This document shows positions 21,201 through 30,531 of a DNA stretch of 64,000 nt, one piece after another; position 1 is the first letter of the stretch; each line of letters opens with the position of its first letter. The position numbers and the translations under genes are program-made. Origin of the DNA: Cyprinodon diabolis (taxonomy: Eukaryota; Chordata; Actinopteri; Cyprinodontiformes; Cyprinodontidae); assembly GCA_030533445.1 (NCBI GenBank), contig CM060068.1:49317159-49381158 (forward strand). The letters are read 5' to 3'. The notes below the pieces were generated by a model, which had not been told where the DNA came from, ran no database searches, and was given only the letters and a program-made list of their open reading frames with translations.

Positions 21201-23503
21201 GGAGAGGCAAAGACAAAAACAAGGTTACAACTCAGGTAGACAAGAACTCAGTCTTACTCAGCAAAACTCAGCTTGACTAGAGTACCAAAAACTGGCAAAC
21301 ATTTTGGCGTCGAGGTAGTAGCAATCAGCAGCTTAAGAGCACTCTGTTAATGAGGTAACCGTCAGCAGGTGTGTGAGGAGGCCGACCAGAACCAGGCGCC
21401 TCCTGGTGGAGGAAGGCAGACAAACACAAAACAAAACACACAGACAGGAGCCCTGACAGCGTTGCTAGTGCATATTTTCTCGGAACAAGTTGAATCCTGT
21501 TAACATCCTGGGAGAAGAAGTGGAGGAGGAGTAGAAATCAATTGGTGTTCACCTGGACAACAACCTGGACTGGAGACACATCTGGGAAGCCGTCTGCAAG
21601 AAGGGACAGAGCAGACTGGACTTCTAGAGGAAGCTGAGGTCCTTCTGAGGCTGCAGATCTTCTATCAGTCTGATCTCTTCCTCCATCATCTCCTGTCTAA
21701 CCAGGTGTTTTCAGCGCAGGCTTTTCCAGATCCAGTGCAAGACAGACAGAATGCTGCTTAAGAGCTTTCCTGCCTACAGCTATTAACACCTACAGAACTA
21801 GGAGTTACTGCAATATCAAAGTTCCCTTTGGATTAATTAAAGTATTTTTTGATTTACCTGAATTGAATTTTTAACTTAATTTATGTACATGCCAAGTGGA
21901 ACATAAAATATCTTTATGCATATGCATGCTTTGTACATCTGGTCCTTAAATACAAAGAAAATTATATAAATTTAATTTAGCTTGTTTGGCCGAATTGTAA
22001 TGTTTGGTTTAACGAATCTAACCCACATGCAGAACACTCAGAGGCAGGAGAAAAGTTCAAAGGTTTATTGAGATGATTGAACACAATAAATGAACTGATC
22101 CAAAGGGGAACTCGTCTGGTCACAAGTGGGTTTTGAAAAGCACACAGATAATTCAGATACAGGACTGGTCACGACTGGGTTCACTGCAGAGGGGGACAGA
22201 GGAGTTAGTGGAGGTCCAGGTATTTTGCAGGATGAGAGTGTGCAGGGCTGTACCTGTTCTGGAGTTGAGCAGAGTGGCAGAGGGGGGGGGGGACCTTGAG
22301 GGTCCAGAGGCTGTCGGCAGGCTGAGGGCTAGGCGGAGGCAGAGCTTAATTTGAGTGCTGGCAGATCACAGATTTGAGTTTACTTCCAGTATCTTCTGAG
22401 AGCGGGCAGGCAGAACTTTGACAGGAATAATTCTCCAGAGTTCTTCTGAGAACGGACAGGCAGATCACCGGCAGAGAAACTCTTCTGGGTTTCAGGTTTC
22501 AGACAGGTTCAATCTAGGAAGCAGAGAGGAGAAAACAGATCAGGTTCAGGTTTTCTGGGAGTCAGAGGTTCAGACAGGCTGGTTGGCTCAGGCTTGCTAA
22601 CCGTTACTGGCAAACACTGTGGCACTGGAGAGAAGTCCTCTGCCTCCTTAAATACGGATCTCCTGATGAGCAGATGAGCGACAGGTGGTGCAATAGGCTC
22701 CAGCTCCAGGAGATCTCGTTTGCCCTCTGGTGGAGAAAGTGGACAGACCTCCAGATCCCAACACGAATATTGTGAAATTAACACCTAAGCGATGCATGTT
22801 AGCAGCATTTCCATCCTGGAGACAGGTTAGCATGTTTCATAATGATATCACATGCTTTTCTACTTTTTCTTAGATTTCTAGAGAGATATTTTGCATGCCT
22901 TTGTTCTCATGCATATAGACTCATTAGAAAATATTAGATGTGTTTAATGTTTATTTTTGTTGATGCTACATTTATCTGGTATCTATCTCTTCTTTTCAGT
23001 AAAACGCCTGGCTTTCTCAGCATCTTTGTTTACATCAGGCTCAGCAGACTTTGGACCATTTAATACACACACAACTGTGGTCTTTAGGCATGTTGTAACT
23101 AATATTGGAAATGCCTACAACCCAAGTACAGGTGCTGAAATTTTCCCTGGATATTTTACATTTATTTGTAAAGACAGAAAAGCTTAGAAGAGGCTGATAT
23201 TTCTGTTTATGCTCCACAGGACTGTTCACTGCACCAGTGAGAGGAGTTTACCACTTTGAGTTTCACATATTTGGGCATGGAAGTTCTTCAAGCCCAACAT
23301 CGGCTGTTTTGGTCCGAAATGGAGAGCAAATCATTGCAACATTTGAAAATCAGCCCTCCGGTAGTCAGAAGACTTCTAATGGAGTCACACTGCTGTTAAA
23401 TGTTGGGGATGTTGTATTTATGCGTATGTGGGCAAATTCCTGGATTTGGGACAATATGGAACATCATACCACCTTTAGTGGTCATCTGCTTTTCACCATT
23501 TAA
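15047..23503 (+). CDS. C1q-domain secreted protein, five exons, 273 aa
   Basis: The exons are 15047-15284, 15795-15878, 16006-16089, 23000-23131 and 23220-23503. All introns are GT-AG and phase 1, and the total, 822 nt, gives 273 codons plus stop with no interruption. The protein has a signal peptide (hydrophobic MIFPLLLLVCSVCPA), a helical coiled-coil stalk (two 28-residue repeats), and a C-terminal C1q head starting at KRLAFSASL and ending TTFSGHLLFTI. There is no collagen Gly-x-y stretch, so it is of the secreted coiled-coil (cerebellin/C1q-like) type common in fish, which form trimers and often act as lectin-like immune factors; that role is family knowledge. The third intron is 6.9 kb and full of transposons. 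A damaged relative lies at 57651-58066. Confidence 0.88.
15795..15878 (+). CDS. C1q gene exon 2: 28-residue coiled-coil unit
   Basis: 84 nt, acceptor tttcag, donor gaag|gtctgt. Codes AQAEELMTIKAKVDITENQV and eight more residues. Symmetric phase 1-1, so it can be duplicated or skipped without breaking the frame. Confidence 0.88.
15879..16005 (+). other. Intron 2 with GAT microsatellite
   Basis: A short 127-bp intron holding about six GAT units (near 15942-15960). Confidence 0.8.
16006..16089 (+). CDS. C1q gene exon 3: duplicate of exon 2
   Basis: 84 nt, same phase and boundaries as exon 2 (starts ctcaggcag, ends ggagaag). Codes AQAAELVTVKVKANITADHV and eight more residues. A tandem exon duplication. 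Confidence 0.88.
16090..17168 (+). other. Intron 3, proximal part
   Basis: No exon resembling the 84-nt units is found here. Sequence is AT-rich with no clear element ends. It precedes the LINE tail at 17169. Confidence 0.5.
17169..17362 (-). mobile_element. LINE/retroposon 3' tail, 5' truncated
   Basis: On the minus strand it ends in a poly-A (17169-17182 as poly-T) preceded by ggacactgt. It is homologous to the last 200 bp of the retroposon at 53782-55525, so the two share a 3' end, including a region that folds into a hairpin (perfect there, degraded here). Confidence 0.8.
17363..17694. other. No gene recognised
   Basis: AT-rich intron sequence without recognisable element ends. Confidence 0.4.
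17760..18551 (-). pseudogene. gypsy Gag, frameshifted
   Basis: The frame starts ATGGACCCTGCACC at 18551, soon meets a TAG, and resumes with capsid-like motifs: CEIHFELQPSSFPTDRSRVA, then VRVFSPVLPCRESSRGLLSL, GDRSVAGLNDKIKDELATRE and a Pro-rich segment before a degraded zinc-knuckle area near 17770. These are typical Gag motifs of fish gypsy elements. Several frame breaks and a deletion (between the GDRSVAG and LNDKIKDEL parts) make it non-functional. Confidence 0.75.
18593..19303 (-). repeat. 5' LTR of the truncated gypsy element
   Basis: Reads TGTAACGTTCC... to ...CCACTACA on the minus strand. A tttaagc motif near 19232 may be its TATA region. Only one LTR remains, so no duplication can be checked. 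Confidence 0.7.
19304..20655. other. Intron 3, mid part with decayed repeats
   Basis: No exon. A 23-bp direct repeat (gtgacctgcagacctctggc and three more bases) occurs at 19591 and 20429. The part at 20290-20450 (gtggggaagaagctgctgcag, cttcccagagggcagc) is a common fish LINE-derived repeat that I cannot place in a family. Confidence 0.45.
20656..21458 (-). mobile_element. Solo LTR
   Basis: 803 bp, begins tgtcatgg and ends ccctgaca, flanked by a perfect 5-bp duplication gcgtt (20651-20655 and 21459-21463). A 5-bp TSD fits Ty3/gypsy. The minus orientation is inferred from the LTR sequence order (TGTCAGGGCTCC first). It has no coding part and lies in intron 3 of the C1q gene. Confidence 0.88.
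21500..21890 (+). mobile_element. Rex1-like LINE, C-terminal RT remnant
   Basis: The translation shows GVHLDNNLDW, CKKGQSRLDF, RKLRSF and further on RQTECCLRAFLPTAINTYRT, all in the order of the end of Rex1/CR1-type RTs, with stops and gaps. It ends in attaaagtattttttgattt, a Rex1-type tail. Confidence 0.65.
21996..22763 (-). mobile_element. Solo gypsy LTR
   Basis: 768 bp, TG...CA on the minus strand, with a perfect duplication cgaat (21991-21995 and 22764-22768). Homologous to the LTR at 5222-5940. It is 236 bp before exon 4 of the C1q gene and antisense to it; its own AATAAA and promoter point away from exon 4. Confidence 0.92.
23000..23131 (+). CDS. C1q gene exon 4: start of C1q head
   Basis: 132 nt, acceptor tcttttcag, donor acag|gtgctg. 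Codes KRLAFSASLFTSGSADFGPF and the FRHVVTNIGNAYNP strand. Same length and boundaries as 57651-57782. Confidence 0.9.
23220..23503 (+). CDS. C1q gene exon 5: rest of C1q head
   Basis: Acceptor ctccacag; codes LFTAPVRGVYHFEFHIFG through VGDVVFMRMWAN to the final strand TTFSGHLLFTI and TAA. All core C1q strands are present. Confidence 0.9.
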
Positions 23504-23597
23504 ATCAAAAGAGTTTTCTTTATAAAGATTGTCGACAAAAATTAGGCGAAACTAAACTGCATTATGTATTGGTTTAAAATTATTATTATTTTTTTTA

Positions 23598-23603
23598 AAT
23601 AAA
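23598..23603 (+). terminator. Polyadenylation signal of the C1q gene
   Basis: AATAAA 95 bp after the stop codon; a second AATAAA is at 23764-23769, just before the L2 fragment. Confidence 0.6.
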
Positions 23604-23618
23604 CCATAAAATACACAT

Positions 23619-23686
23619 GCAGTGTGTGTGTGCGTGTGTTGGGGAATGGGTGTGTGTGTGTGGATGGGGGTGGGGTGTGTTGGGGT
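23619..23686. repeat. TG-rich microsatellite
   Basis: Imperfect TG/GTGGGG run in the C1q 3' flank. Confidence 0.8.
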
Positions 23687-23769
23687 TGCTTCTTGCCCAA
23701 AAGTGCCCTTTTGGTAGATTATCATTATCATTTCCATAAAACCTCCTCTAAAAGTGAATGAGTAATAAA

Positions 23770-24214
23770 CTGTGACTAACTGGATGTGCTCTATTCATCC
23801 TCTGACATGGGAGCTGGCTCGGAGCTCGTCTGCCTGGCTGTGTGTTTCCTGGACGGGGCCGCCTGTGGAGCTGGTTGACAGTTGCCTTTTGTATCTATGC
23901 TTCTTTTTCTATGTCTGCTTCTGTCTCCTTGAACCCCAGTGGGCCTCAGCAGATGGCCGCTCACACTGAGCCTGGTTCTGCTGGAGGTTCTTCCTGTTCA
24001 AAGGGAGTTTTTCCTCTCCACTGTCGCTACAAGCATGCTTAGTGTGAGGGATTGCTGAAGAGTCAATGAGTCGATGCAATCAGCTGGTTTTCCTTATATA
24101 GAAAACTTTGAATCAATTTGACTGGATCATCTGGTTGGTCTGGATCTATAAAGTGACCTGAGATGACATGATGTGAATTGGAGCTATAGAAATAAACGGA
24201 ATAGAATTGAGACT
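23770..24214 (+). mobile_element. L2 LINE 3' end
   Basis: Matches the 3' UTR of the L2 copies at 35465 (reverse) and 51220 (ctggatgtgctct...catcctctg, cctggttctgctggagg, aaagtgacctgagatgacat) and ends aaataaacggaatag. Heavily 5' truncated. Confidence 0.88.
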
Positions 24215-24682
24215 TATTTGTTTGGACAAAGAGTTTCTATACTGATGACCCCAGCAGTCCATGATGTTCTTGGAAGCTCCTCGTTTTTTCAGTGTCCAGA
24301 AAGGATTTTAGCTTTAGTTTGAAAACAATAATACAGTATTGTCTAATCCATGCTCAATATTCCACCACTGTGATGGTTCTCTCATGGCTGTGGGACACAA
24401 CATTATTAGTTTGTGTGTTTGCATTGCAATTTTTCTTTACCTGCCTCTATTATGGCACAGTATCATGCTGTCCTCATTTTTTTTCTTTCTTATGCTTTGT
24501 TCTTGTACTGAAATGTGCTATACAAATAAACTGGCTTTAAATGTCCACAGTAGTAACAAAGTAACAACACTCATCTCATTGCTGATAAGTGATTCTGTTA
24601 ATAGGCATGTTAGGATTATTCAGTGATGATTATAAAGTTGATGTGTGTGCATATGAAATATTGAAGTCCTGCTTCCAGCCAG
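24215..24682. other. No gene recognised
   Basis: The stretch to about 24540 ends in gaaatgtgctatacaaataaactgg, which looks like the tail of another LINE or SINE; no family assigned. Confidence 0.4.
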
Positions 24683-24728
24683 TTTGACATTACAGGGTCA
24701 TTTCAGGATCATTTCACTTTATGACCTG

Positions 24729-25207
24729 TGTGGAATCAAAGTTTTTCCTTTACTTATTTTTTGTGATAAAATGTTTGAACAGAATTAATGATAGAAAGAT
24801 CCTGTACCATTCACTTTGCTATGCTGTTTAGGGGGACAGAAAACAGGCGCCTTCCCTCTCTACTCTAGACAAGGTTGAAGGAAAGGTCATGAGAAATAAT
24901 GAGTTTACAAAGCCTCCATGCTATGGTTAAAATATATGCTCTCCCGTCCTGTCTCTGGTGAGAACAGAAAGCAGTTGTCTGGAATGCTTATCCAAAAGTA
25001 TATTTATGTCTTTTGATGAAGTGTTACCCTTGGGAAGATTCAATGTTCATGTGTGTGTATGCTGTGGGTTCTTCTTAAATGGAGGGGTGTGATTCTGAAT
25101 GCTTCAGAATCACATTGGGAGCTGGGTTCAGCTTTTTCTGTGATTCTCCTTTGCAAAGAAAATAAAACCTTTTCTTCTTACTCTCAGTGCTCAATTTTTA
25201 CTCCACA
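24729..25207 (+). mobile_element. Solo retroviral-type LTR
   Basis: 479 bp starting TGTGGAATC and ending ACTCCACA, with a perfect 4-bp duplication cctg (24725-24728 and 25208-25211). The second copy of the surrounding unit at 29138 lacks it, so it is an insertion. An AATAAA sits near 25162, fitting an R/U5 layout. Confidence 0.8.
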
Positions 25208-25280
25208 CCTGCCTCCAGCCAGTTGGTCATAAAGCAGGGTCATGCTGTTTTATGACCTGCATACAGCTAGATAATCACTG

Positions 25281-26640
25281 GTTGTAGTCGCAAGAATATT
25301 TGACAAACAGGGTTTTGTTGTGATAGATCTGGGATCGGTATTCTGTGCGTTTGGGTCTGGGACCCTCTGTCTTCTTTTAGATAAGAACACAGCTAAGTAA
25401 GGTTTGCAGCTGCCGCAGCAGGGATATTTGACGATACCAAGTTTTGTTGACAGATGTGGCATCCGGGTATCCGGTGCGTGTGAGGGCCTGGAGTTTGAGA
25501 CTCCAAAGTGTACACGTAACGATAGGTGTTTTGCGTCTATATTGGTTAAAATAAAAAAAATCATTATTGGAATAGGCTTTCAAAAGTGTGACTGTGTGGA
25601 AGTGTGTGAGGAAACAATCGAACCTTTAGGTTCCGTTCTTTCATACTAAAACAGCAGGAATTAATACAGTATAGCTCTTGTGGATGCAGAGGCAAGAATT
25701 TCTCACCTGAAAAGGTAGAAGAAGAAATTACCACAACAGTTTTTGGGTACTGTCTTGCTGAATAAAAATCCAGTGCGTAGAATACCCTAGGTGTTTGTAC
25801 TGGACTGAATTCTTTAAAATGGGTAAACGTCAAAGTAAAATTAGAGATAATTGAGAATCTACGATTAGAAGTTTGTAGAAGCGCAGGATCCAACAAAAAA
25901 TAAAGGCTTGAATATATGGTTTTAAAAAAATATGGGTTTGAGGGACGCCTCTAATCCAAAATAATAAATAATAGACCTTAAGAATAAAATAACTAGAGTG
26001 CAAGGAGATTAAATAATTAAAAGCGATGAAAAGTTTATGTCAGATTTATCCAAGTAATTTAAAATACTTGTAGGAGTGGAAGTAAAAGTATGAAATAGAT
26101 GGTGTGTGGAAGTAGCAAAAATAGATAAATAAATAAATAAAGAAAGAAAGAAATAGATAGATAAATAAATAGATAAGCTCCAAATGGCGAGGTGTAGGTA
26201 TGATACATGTACAAAGTAGATACGATGAAAACCTAAATAAATTGATCTAATGTGTTTGTCCGTTTTTTAATCCAGCTGAAATTTTGCCTCTGGGGCATGG
26301 GGACCTAGAAAGACAGGTTAATGCGGTCTGTGAGGCAGCCCAACGTCTGTGGAGACAACCTCCCGTTCTAACTAAATCTCCGTCCAGAAATTAGAGGTCA
26401 TTTGGAAAAACATTTGGTTGGATGGAAAACTGCAAATTTTAACACATTGATGGAATATGCTTTGCATGCTCAGGATTGGGAAACTAAAAACAAAATGACT
26501 AAAATCCACCTAGTGACTGATAGTTCAGTCGTGGGTAAAATGTCAAGAATCCATTATCAGGACTCCAGAGCTAAAAGCAGCTGACACACATGTGATACAT
26601 TCAGGCTCATCCCAAAAACGTTTTACTACCTGGATCTAAC
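25281..26640 (+). other. ERV interior, gag/pro region not readable
   Basis: No long frame. A short tract at 26110-26175 is an AATA/GATA microsatellite. Patches at 26280-26400 (RQVNAVCEAAQRLW) may be pol. Confidence 0.4.
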
Positions 26641-26880
26641 CACCCAGGGGAAAAGATGAACCGCAGGAGGGTTATAAAAATTTGTATGTTATTGGTCAGC
26701 TTCCAAATCAGAAGGAGGAAAGAATTTAGTCGGTTTTGCAATTGTAAATGATCAAAAAACTCTTTACAGTGCTGCCTTAAAATCATCATATTCTGTGTAA
26801 ACTGCAGAGATTGTTGCACTAACAAAAACGTGAAATTTCAAAAGGCATCAAGGTTATAGGGGCGGTTCTAGAACTTGAGG
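26641..26880 (+). pseudogene. Retroviral RNase H remnant
   Basis: Across frames one reads a stretch ending FAIVNDQKTLYSAA and then AEIVALTK-like residues, the part of RNase H holding a catalytic Glu. Stops and shifts interrupt it. The following 26870 region contains a ggggcggttctagaac insertion. Confidence 0.5.
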
Positions 26881-27570
26881 GGGGCTTTCAGCCCAAACCA
26901 GTAAAAGCAGACCAGGAAGGAAGAGTCCACAGAAGCAGTTCTTCATCTGAGTGTGAATAGGTGTTTGAGCAAATGGGGGAGCCATTAAAATAGTAGATGT
27001 GTATGAAGCATGGGGGATATTAAATGCATTAAAGGAAAAAACATGAATAGTTCTAACAATTATTAGACAAGCAGTTAGACTTATATGCAATTCAGGAGCC
27101 TGTAAAATTAGCATTAAAGATAATGTAGGACTAAAACCATCTAAAATGCTAATTTTTGTAAAATCAGCAAATGGTCAAATGGAATACCTTTAAAAATAGA
27201 AAACCTCAAACAGGAAAAAAATTGCAAGGTTCTATGTTTCTGTAGTAATATCACCAACTCAACCCAAATAATCTGTTAGGATGGGAATTGATGGGAAAAT
27301 TAAGCAATTTTTCCCAAACAGGGGGGCATGAAGGCTGAATGTTTGGAACATATAAATAGCGTTTCAACAAAATCTTGTGTTTATATGCACTATGCTAGAA
27401 GCACATTGTCAGATCCACAGGATGAAACAAAACTGTTTAACCTCTGTGTTGTTACAGACTCATGGTGATAAGCTTAAACCTATAGTGTCTTACTCTAAGG
27501 GTTAAAGGGACCTATGGAAACATTAGTTGCCCCATATTCTTATTTGTTTTCTCTTTATTATATTGTGTAG

Positions 27571-27672
<102 letters not shown>

Positions 27673-27859
27673 ACTGTAACATGAGCATGTAACAAAAGTA
27701 ATTTCCCTATGGAATTATTAAAGTATTTTGATTCTGATTAAAACCAGCAGCTATTTTAATCCATTAAATTATCATGTCTCAAACAGGGAGGAGTTATGAT
27801 GAATATAGTATAGTAACACACACAGGTGTGTAACTACTACTGCTTTTAAATTTTTTTTT

Positions 27860-28660
27860 TGCATGTCTCACATGTTGTAAATACAATTCACAAGGAAATC
27901 AGAAAACTAAGTGAGGAAAGGCACCAAGAGGTACAGCTCCAGTTGAAGTAATTAGCATGGACTACATTGAGCAGACCCCAAGTGGACAGTACAAGTACTG
28001 CCTAGTCCTAGTGAACAATTTTTCTAAATGGGTAGAAATTGTTTCCACAAAACATGCCAATGCGCCGACAGTAGCAAAAGCTTTGTGTAAACATATCATA
28101 CCTGAGCATGGTATCCAAAAAAACTTACAAAGTGATAATGGAACACATTTTGTGAATGAAGTGATATCACTAATGTCCAAACATTTAAACATAACTTTGA
28201 AACATCACTGTTCCTACCATCCACAGAGTTCAGGATTAGTGGAGAGAATTAATGGAGAAATTAAAAATAGATTGAGAAAGTTCATGGCAGAAACAGGAAA
28301 ACTATGACCAGAGTGTTTGCACTTGGTAAAATTACTCATGAGGATTATTCCAACATCTGATGGTTTGACCCCTTTTGAAATATTGAATGGGAGACCTTTT
28401 GTTCTACCTTTATGGGAAGGACAGCCATGGGTAGAAAAAGAACAAGATGACATTGACCCATTAACTAAGTGAATTCTGAAGCTGTTCAGATACAGAACTG
28501 TTCAAAAGACATGTAATCTGCCCGGAGCTCCTTTTGTTTCCCCACAGGAAGGCCGGAAGCCTGGAGACCGAGTGCTGATTAAAATCACCAAAAGGAAAAA
28601 TTGGGCTGCTCTGAGGTTGGAACCTCCACCACTGTGAAGAGATCCAGGAAAGAGACACGT
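27860..28660 (+). pseudogene. Retroviral integrase, broken
   Basis: The second Cys pair of the zinc-binding domain (CLTC near 27863) is followed in the same frame by one TGA and then by the catalytic core: MDYIEQTPSGQYKYCLVLV with the first Asp, QSDNGTHFV with the second, and SGLVERINGEIKN with the Glu, a D,D-35-E core. The core frame stops at 28305-28307, and the C-terminal domain (PFEILNGRPF, PGDRVLIKITKRKNWAALR) continues after a further stop. The spacing and C-terminal motif fit class I (gamma/epsilon-like) retroviruses. It integrated proviral DNA when intact; it is now inactive. Confidence 0.8.
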
Positions 28661-28854
28661 GGATCCAACAGAGTCATTGTAAGCTAATTAAAGACTTTCC
28701 TCAGTGAGAAGCCCAGTTACCTTCACAGGGACCCCAAAACTAAGGTAGGGATCTGTGATGAAGTCCAGCTTCAAAGGGGTTTGGTTTTTTAGGACCAATC
28801 GTCTCAACGCTGGTTAAGAAATCAACCTAACCCAGTCTTTTAGAGTCCTGGTTA

Positions 28855-29148
28855 GTGGGTGCTTCCTTGGAGGGACTGGTGAAGATGGGAAAAACCAAAG
28901 TGGTTTTGCTGCTGGTGATGACCGTTGGACTGGTGTTCCTAGGGACTCAAACTGACTGTCTGAAACAAAGGAGGAACAGAATGGTCTTTGATGGATCCAC
29001 AGCAAGTCATCCTACAGTGCCAATATGTGGTGGCAGCATTCCAAGCGCGTTGCTGAAGATTTTAACAAAACAGACTGTTATGTTTGTACTCATATTCCTA
29101 CTTCTATGCATACAATATAAATTGAAAGATGCTGGTGTTTCCAGTTAG
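28855..29148 (+). pseudogene. Env-like stub
   Basis: A 97-residue frame has a hydrophobic signal-like run (VVLLLVMTVGLVFLG) and a C-terminal membrane-like segment (TVMFVLIFLLLCIQY). It lies where env should start after integrase. The short distance between the two hydrophobic runs suggests that the surface and most of the transmembrane parts were deleted. No fusion peptide or CX6CC motif is visible. Confidence 0.4.
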
Positions 29149-29252
29149 ACATTACAGGGTCATTTCAGGATCATTTCACTTTATGACCTGCCTCCAGCCA
29201 GCTGGTCATAAAGCAGGTTCGTGCTGTTTTATAACCTGCATCCAGCTAGATA
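29138..29252 (+). repeat. Second copy of the 115-bp ERV-flanking unit
   Basis: Aligned with 24683-24728 joined to 25212-25280; it shows the pre-insertion state without the 479-bp LTR. Confidence 0.8.
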
Positions 29253-29690
29253 ATCATTGCAGGGTCTTCTGTCCTAAGAGCCACCCATTTGGTCATGTTC
29301 TGTTAATAAAAGATACTGCTGTTCTAGTGGGGGGCAGAAAGGTGCTGAAATGTGAACAGGCAGCCTTTCTCCTCATACGACCAACTGCTGTTACAATTAA
29401 ATGTGACATCTTAGTCACATAGCACCTGTTTTCTGGATACACCCTTGTTGGTAAAAGACGGCGAAAAAAGCGGCGAAATTGGTGCTTGTTGTGGGTGAAT
29501 TTCAAATTTAACGTGATAATTAGATGACAAGAATGCCACTATTAGATGCTGCAGCTTCAGAGGACTTGCAGGGAGCCCATCCTGGACAGGGATTCAGAAC
29601 AGACAGAAGAGGCAGGATCCAGGCATCCGAAAGCTCCAGGCAGGTTCAGAGTCTGAAAGATTCCGGAAGCGTGACCAGGCGGACACACAC
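29253..29690. other. Mixed repeat DNA, no gene
   Basis: Holds an AATAAA near 29308 and sequence leading to the 16-bp array. The part from about 29530 (gcagcttcagagg to cacacacaggagc) probably belongs to the LTR element that hosts the array. Confidence 0.4.
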
Positions 29691-29996
29691 AGGAGCAGAT
29701 GGGATCAGGAGCAGACAGGATCAGGTGCAGATGGGATCAGGTGCAGATGGTATCAGGGGGAGACGCGATCAGGAGCAGACGGGATCAGGAGCAGGTAGGA
29801 TCAGGTGCAGACGGGATCAGGAGCAGACGGGATCAGGAGCAGATGGGATCAGGAGCAAATGGGATCAGGAGCAGACAGGGTCAGGTGCAGAGGGGATAAG
29901 GTGCAGACGGGATCAGGGGCAGACGCGATCAGGAGCAGACAGGGTCAGGTGCAGAGGGGATGAGGTGCAGACGGGATCAGGTGCAGACAGGATCAG
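29691..29996. repeat. 16-bp tandem array, left segment
   Basis: About 19 copies of gatcaggtgcagacgg and variants. The same unit makes up 44995-47010. The break after gatcag fits the right-hand resumption in mid-unit, so an ERV insertion split one array. Confidence 0.92.
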
Positions 29997-30018
29997 ACGG
30001 CGATGGAGTGGGCGGGAC

Positions 30019-30381
30019 CTATTTGACCGACGGCCCACTCGCCGAGGAGGAGGAAGGGGAAAGGGAAGGGAGGAACGGGGAAGGTGCAGGTGAGGGATGT
30101 GAAGGGGACAGGACTCCACCAGCATCTGGTGGGTCAGAAGGAAGAAGTTCGTCCAGTGCCTGAACAAGGGATGGATCTGGGTCAGACCCATCAGAGCTCT
30201 GAGCGGCAGAAGGATCATCATCATTGCCACCAGAGTCAGAAGGCGACGCGGGAGCATAAGAATGAACACTGTCATCCTCAGAGTCCCCTGACATTGGAGA
30301 CCGTCGGGCCGCCATGCGTGCCGAACGCCTTTGACCATCTGAAGTGGTCGGCGGTGAGAGTACATCAGTGCCTGATCCCAA
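30019..30381 (-). pseudogene. Ser/Pro/Asp-rich frame after integrase
   Basis: 120 residues, low complexity (SGDSEDDSVHSYAPASPSDS and Pro-rich end). It follows the integrase C-terminus, whose own frame stops at 30532, and could be the Pol tail after frame slips or a separate small ORF. No membrane segment or env motif is present. Function unknown. Confidence 0.35.
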
Positions 30382-30531
30382 CGTCTGTGAGCTTGTGGTG
30401 GGGTGCTGCGGAGGGAGACTTGTTGCTGCCCTGTCAGCATGCGCAGAGCCCGTCGGTCCTGGATCAAGTCCAGGTGGGTCTGGCGGCCGATGCCGGGTGC
30501 AGTGGTTTTTGTGGAACCAAAAGGGCTTACC

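Noticed and set aside
28855..29148. Small host membrane protein
   Set aside because: It lies after a retroviral integrase and before a repeated flank unit, so a deleted env is more likely; evidence is thin either way.
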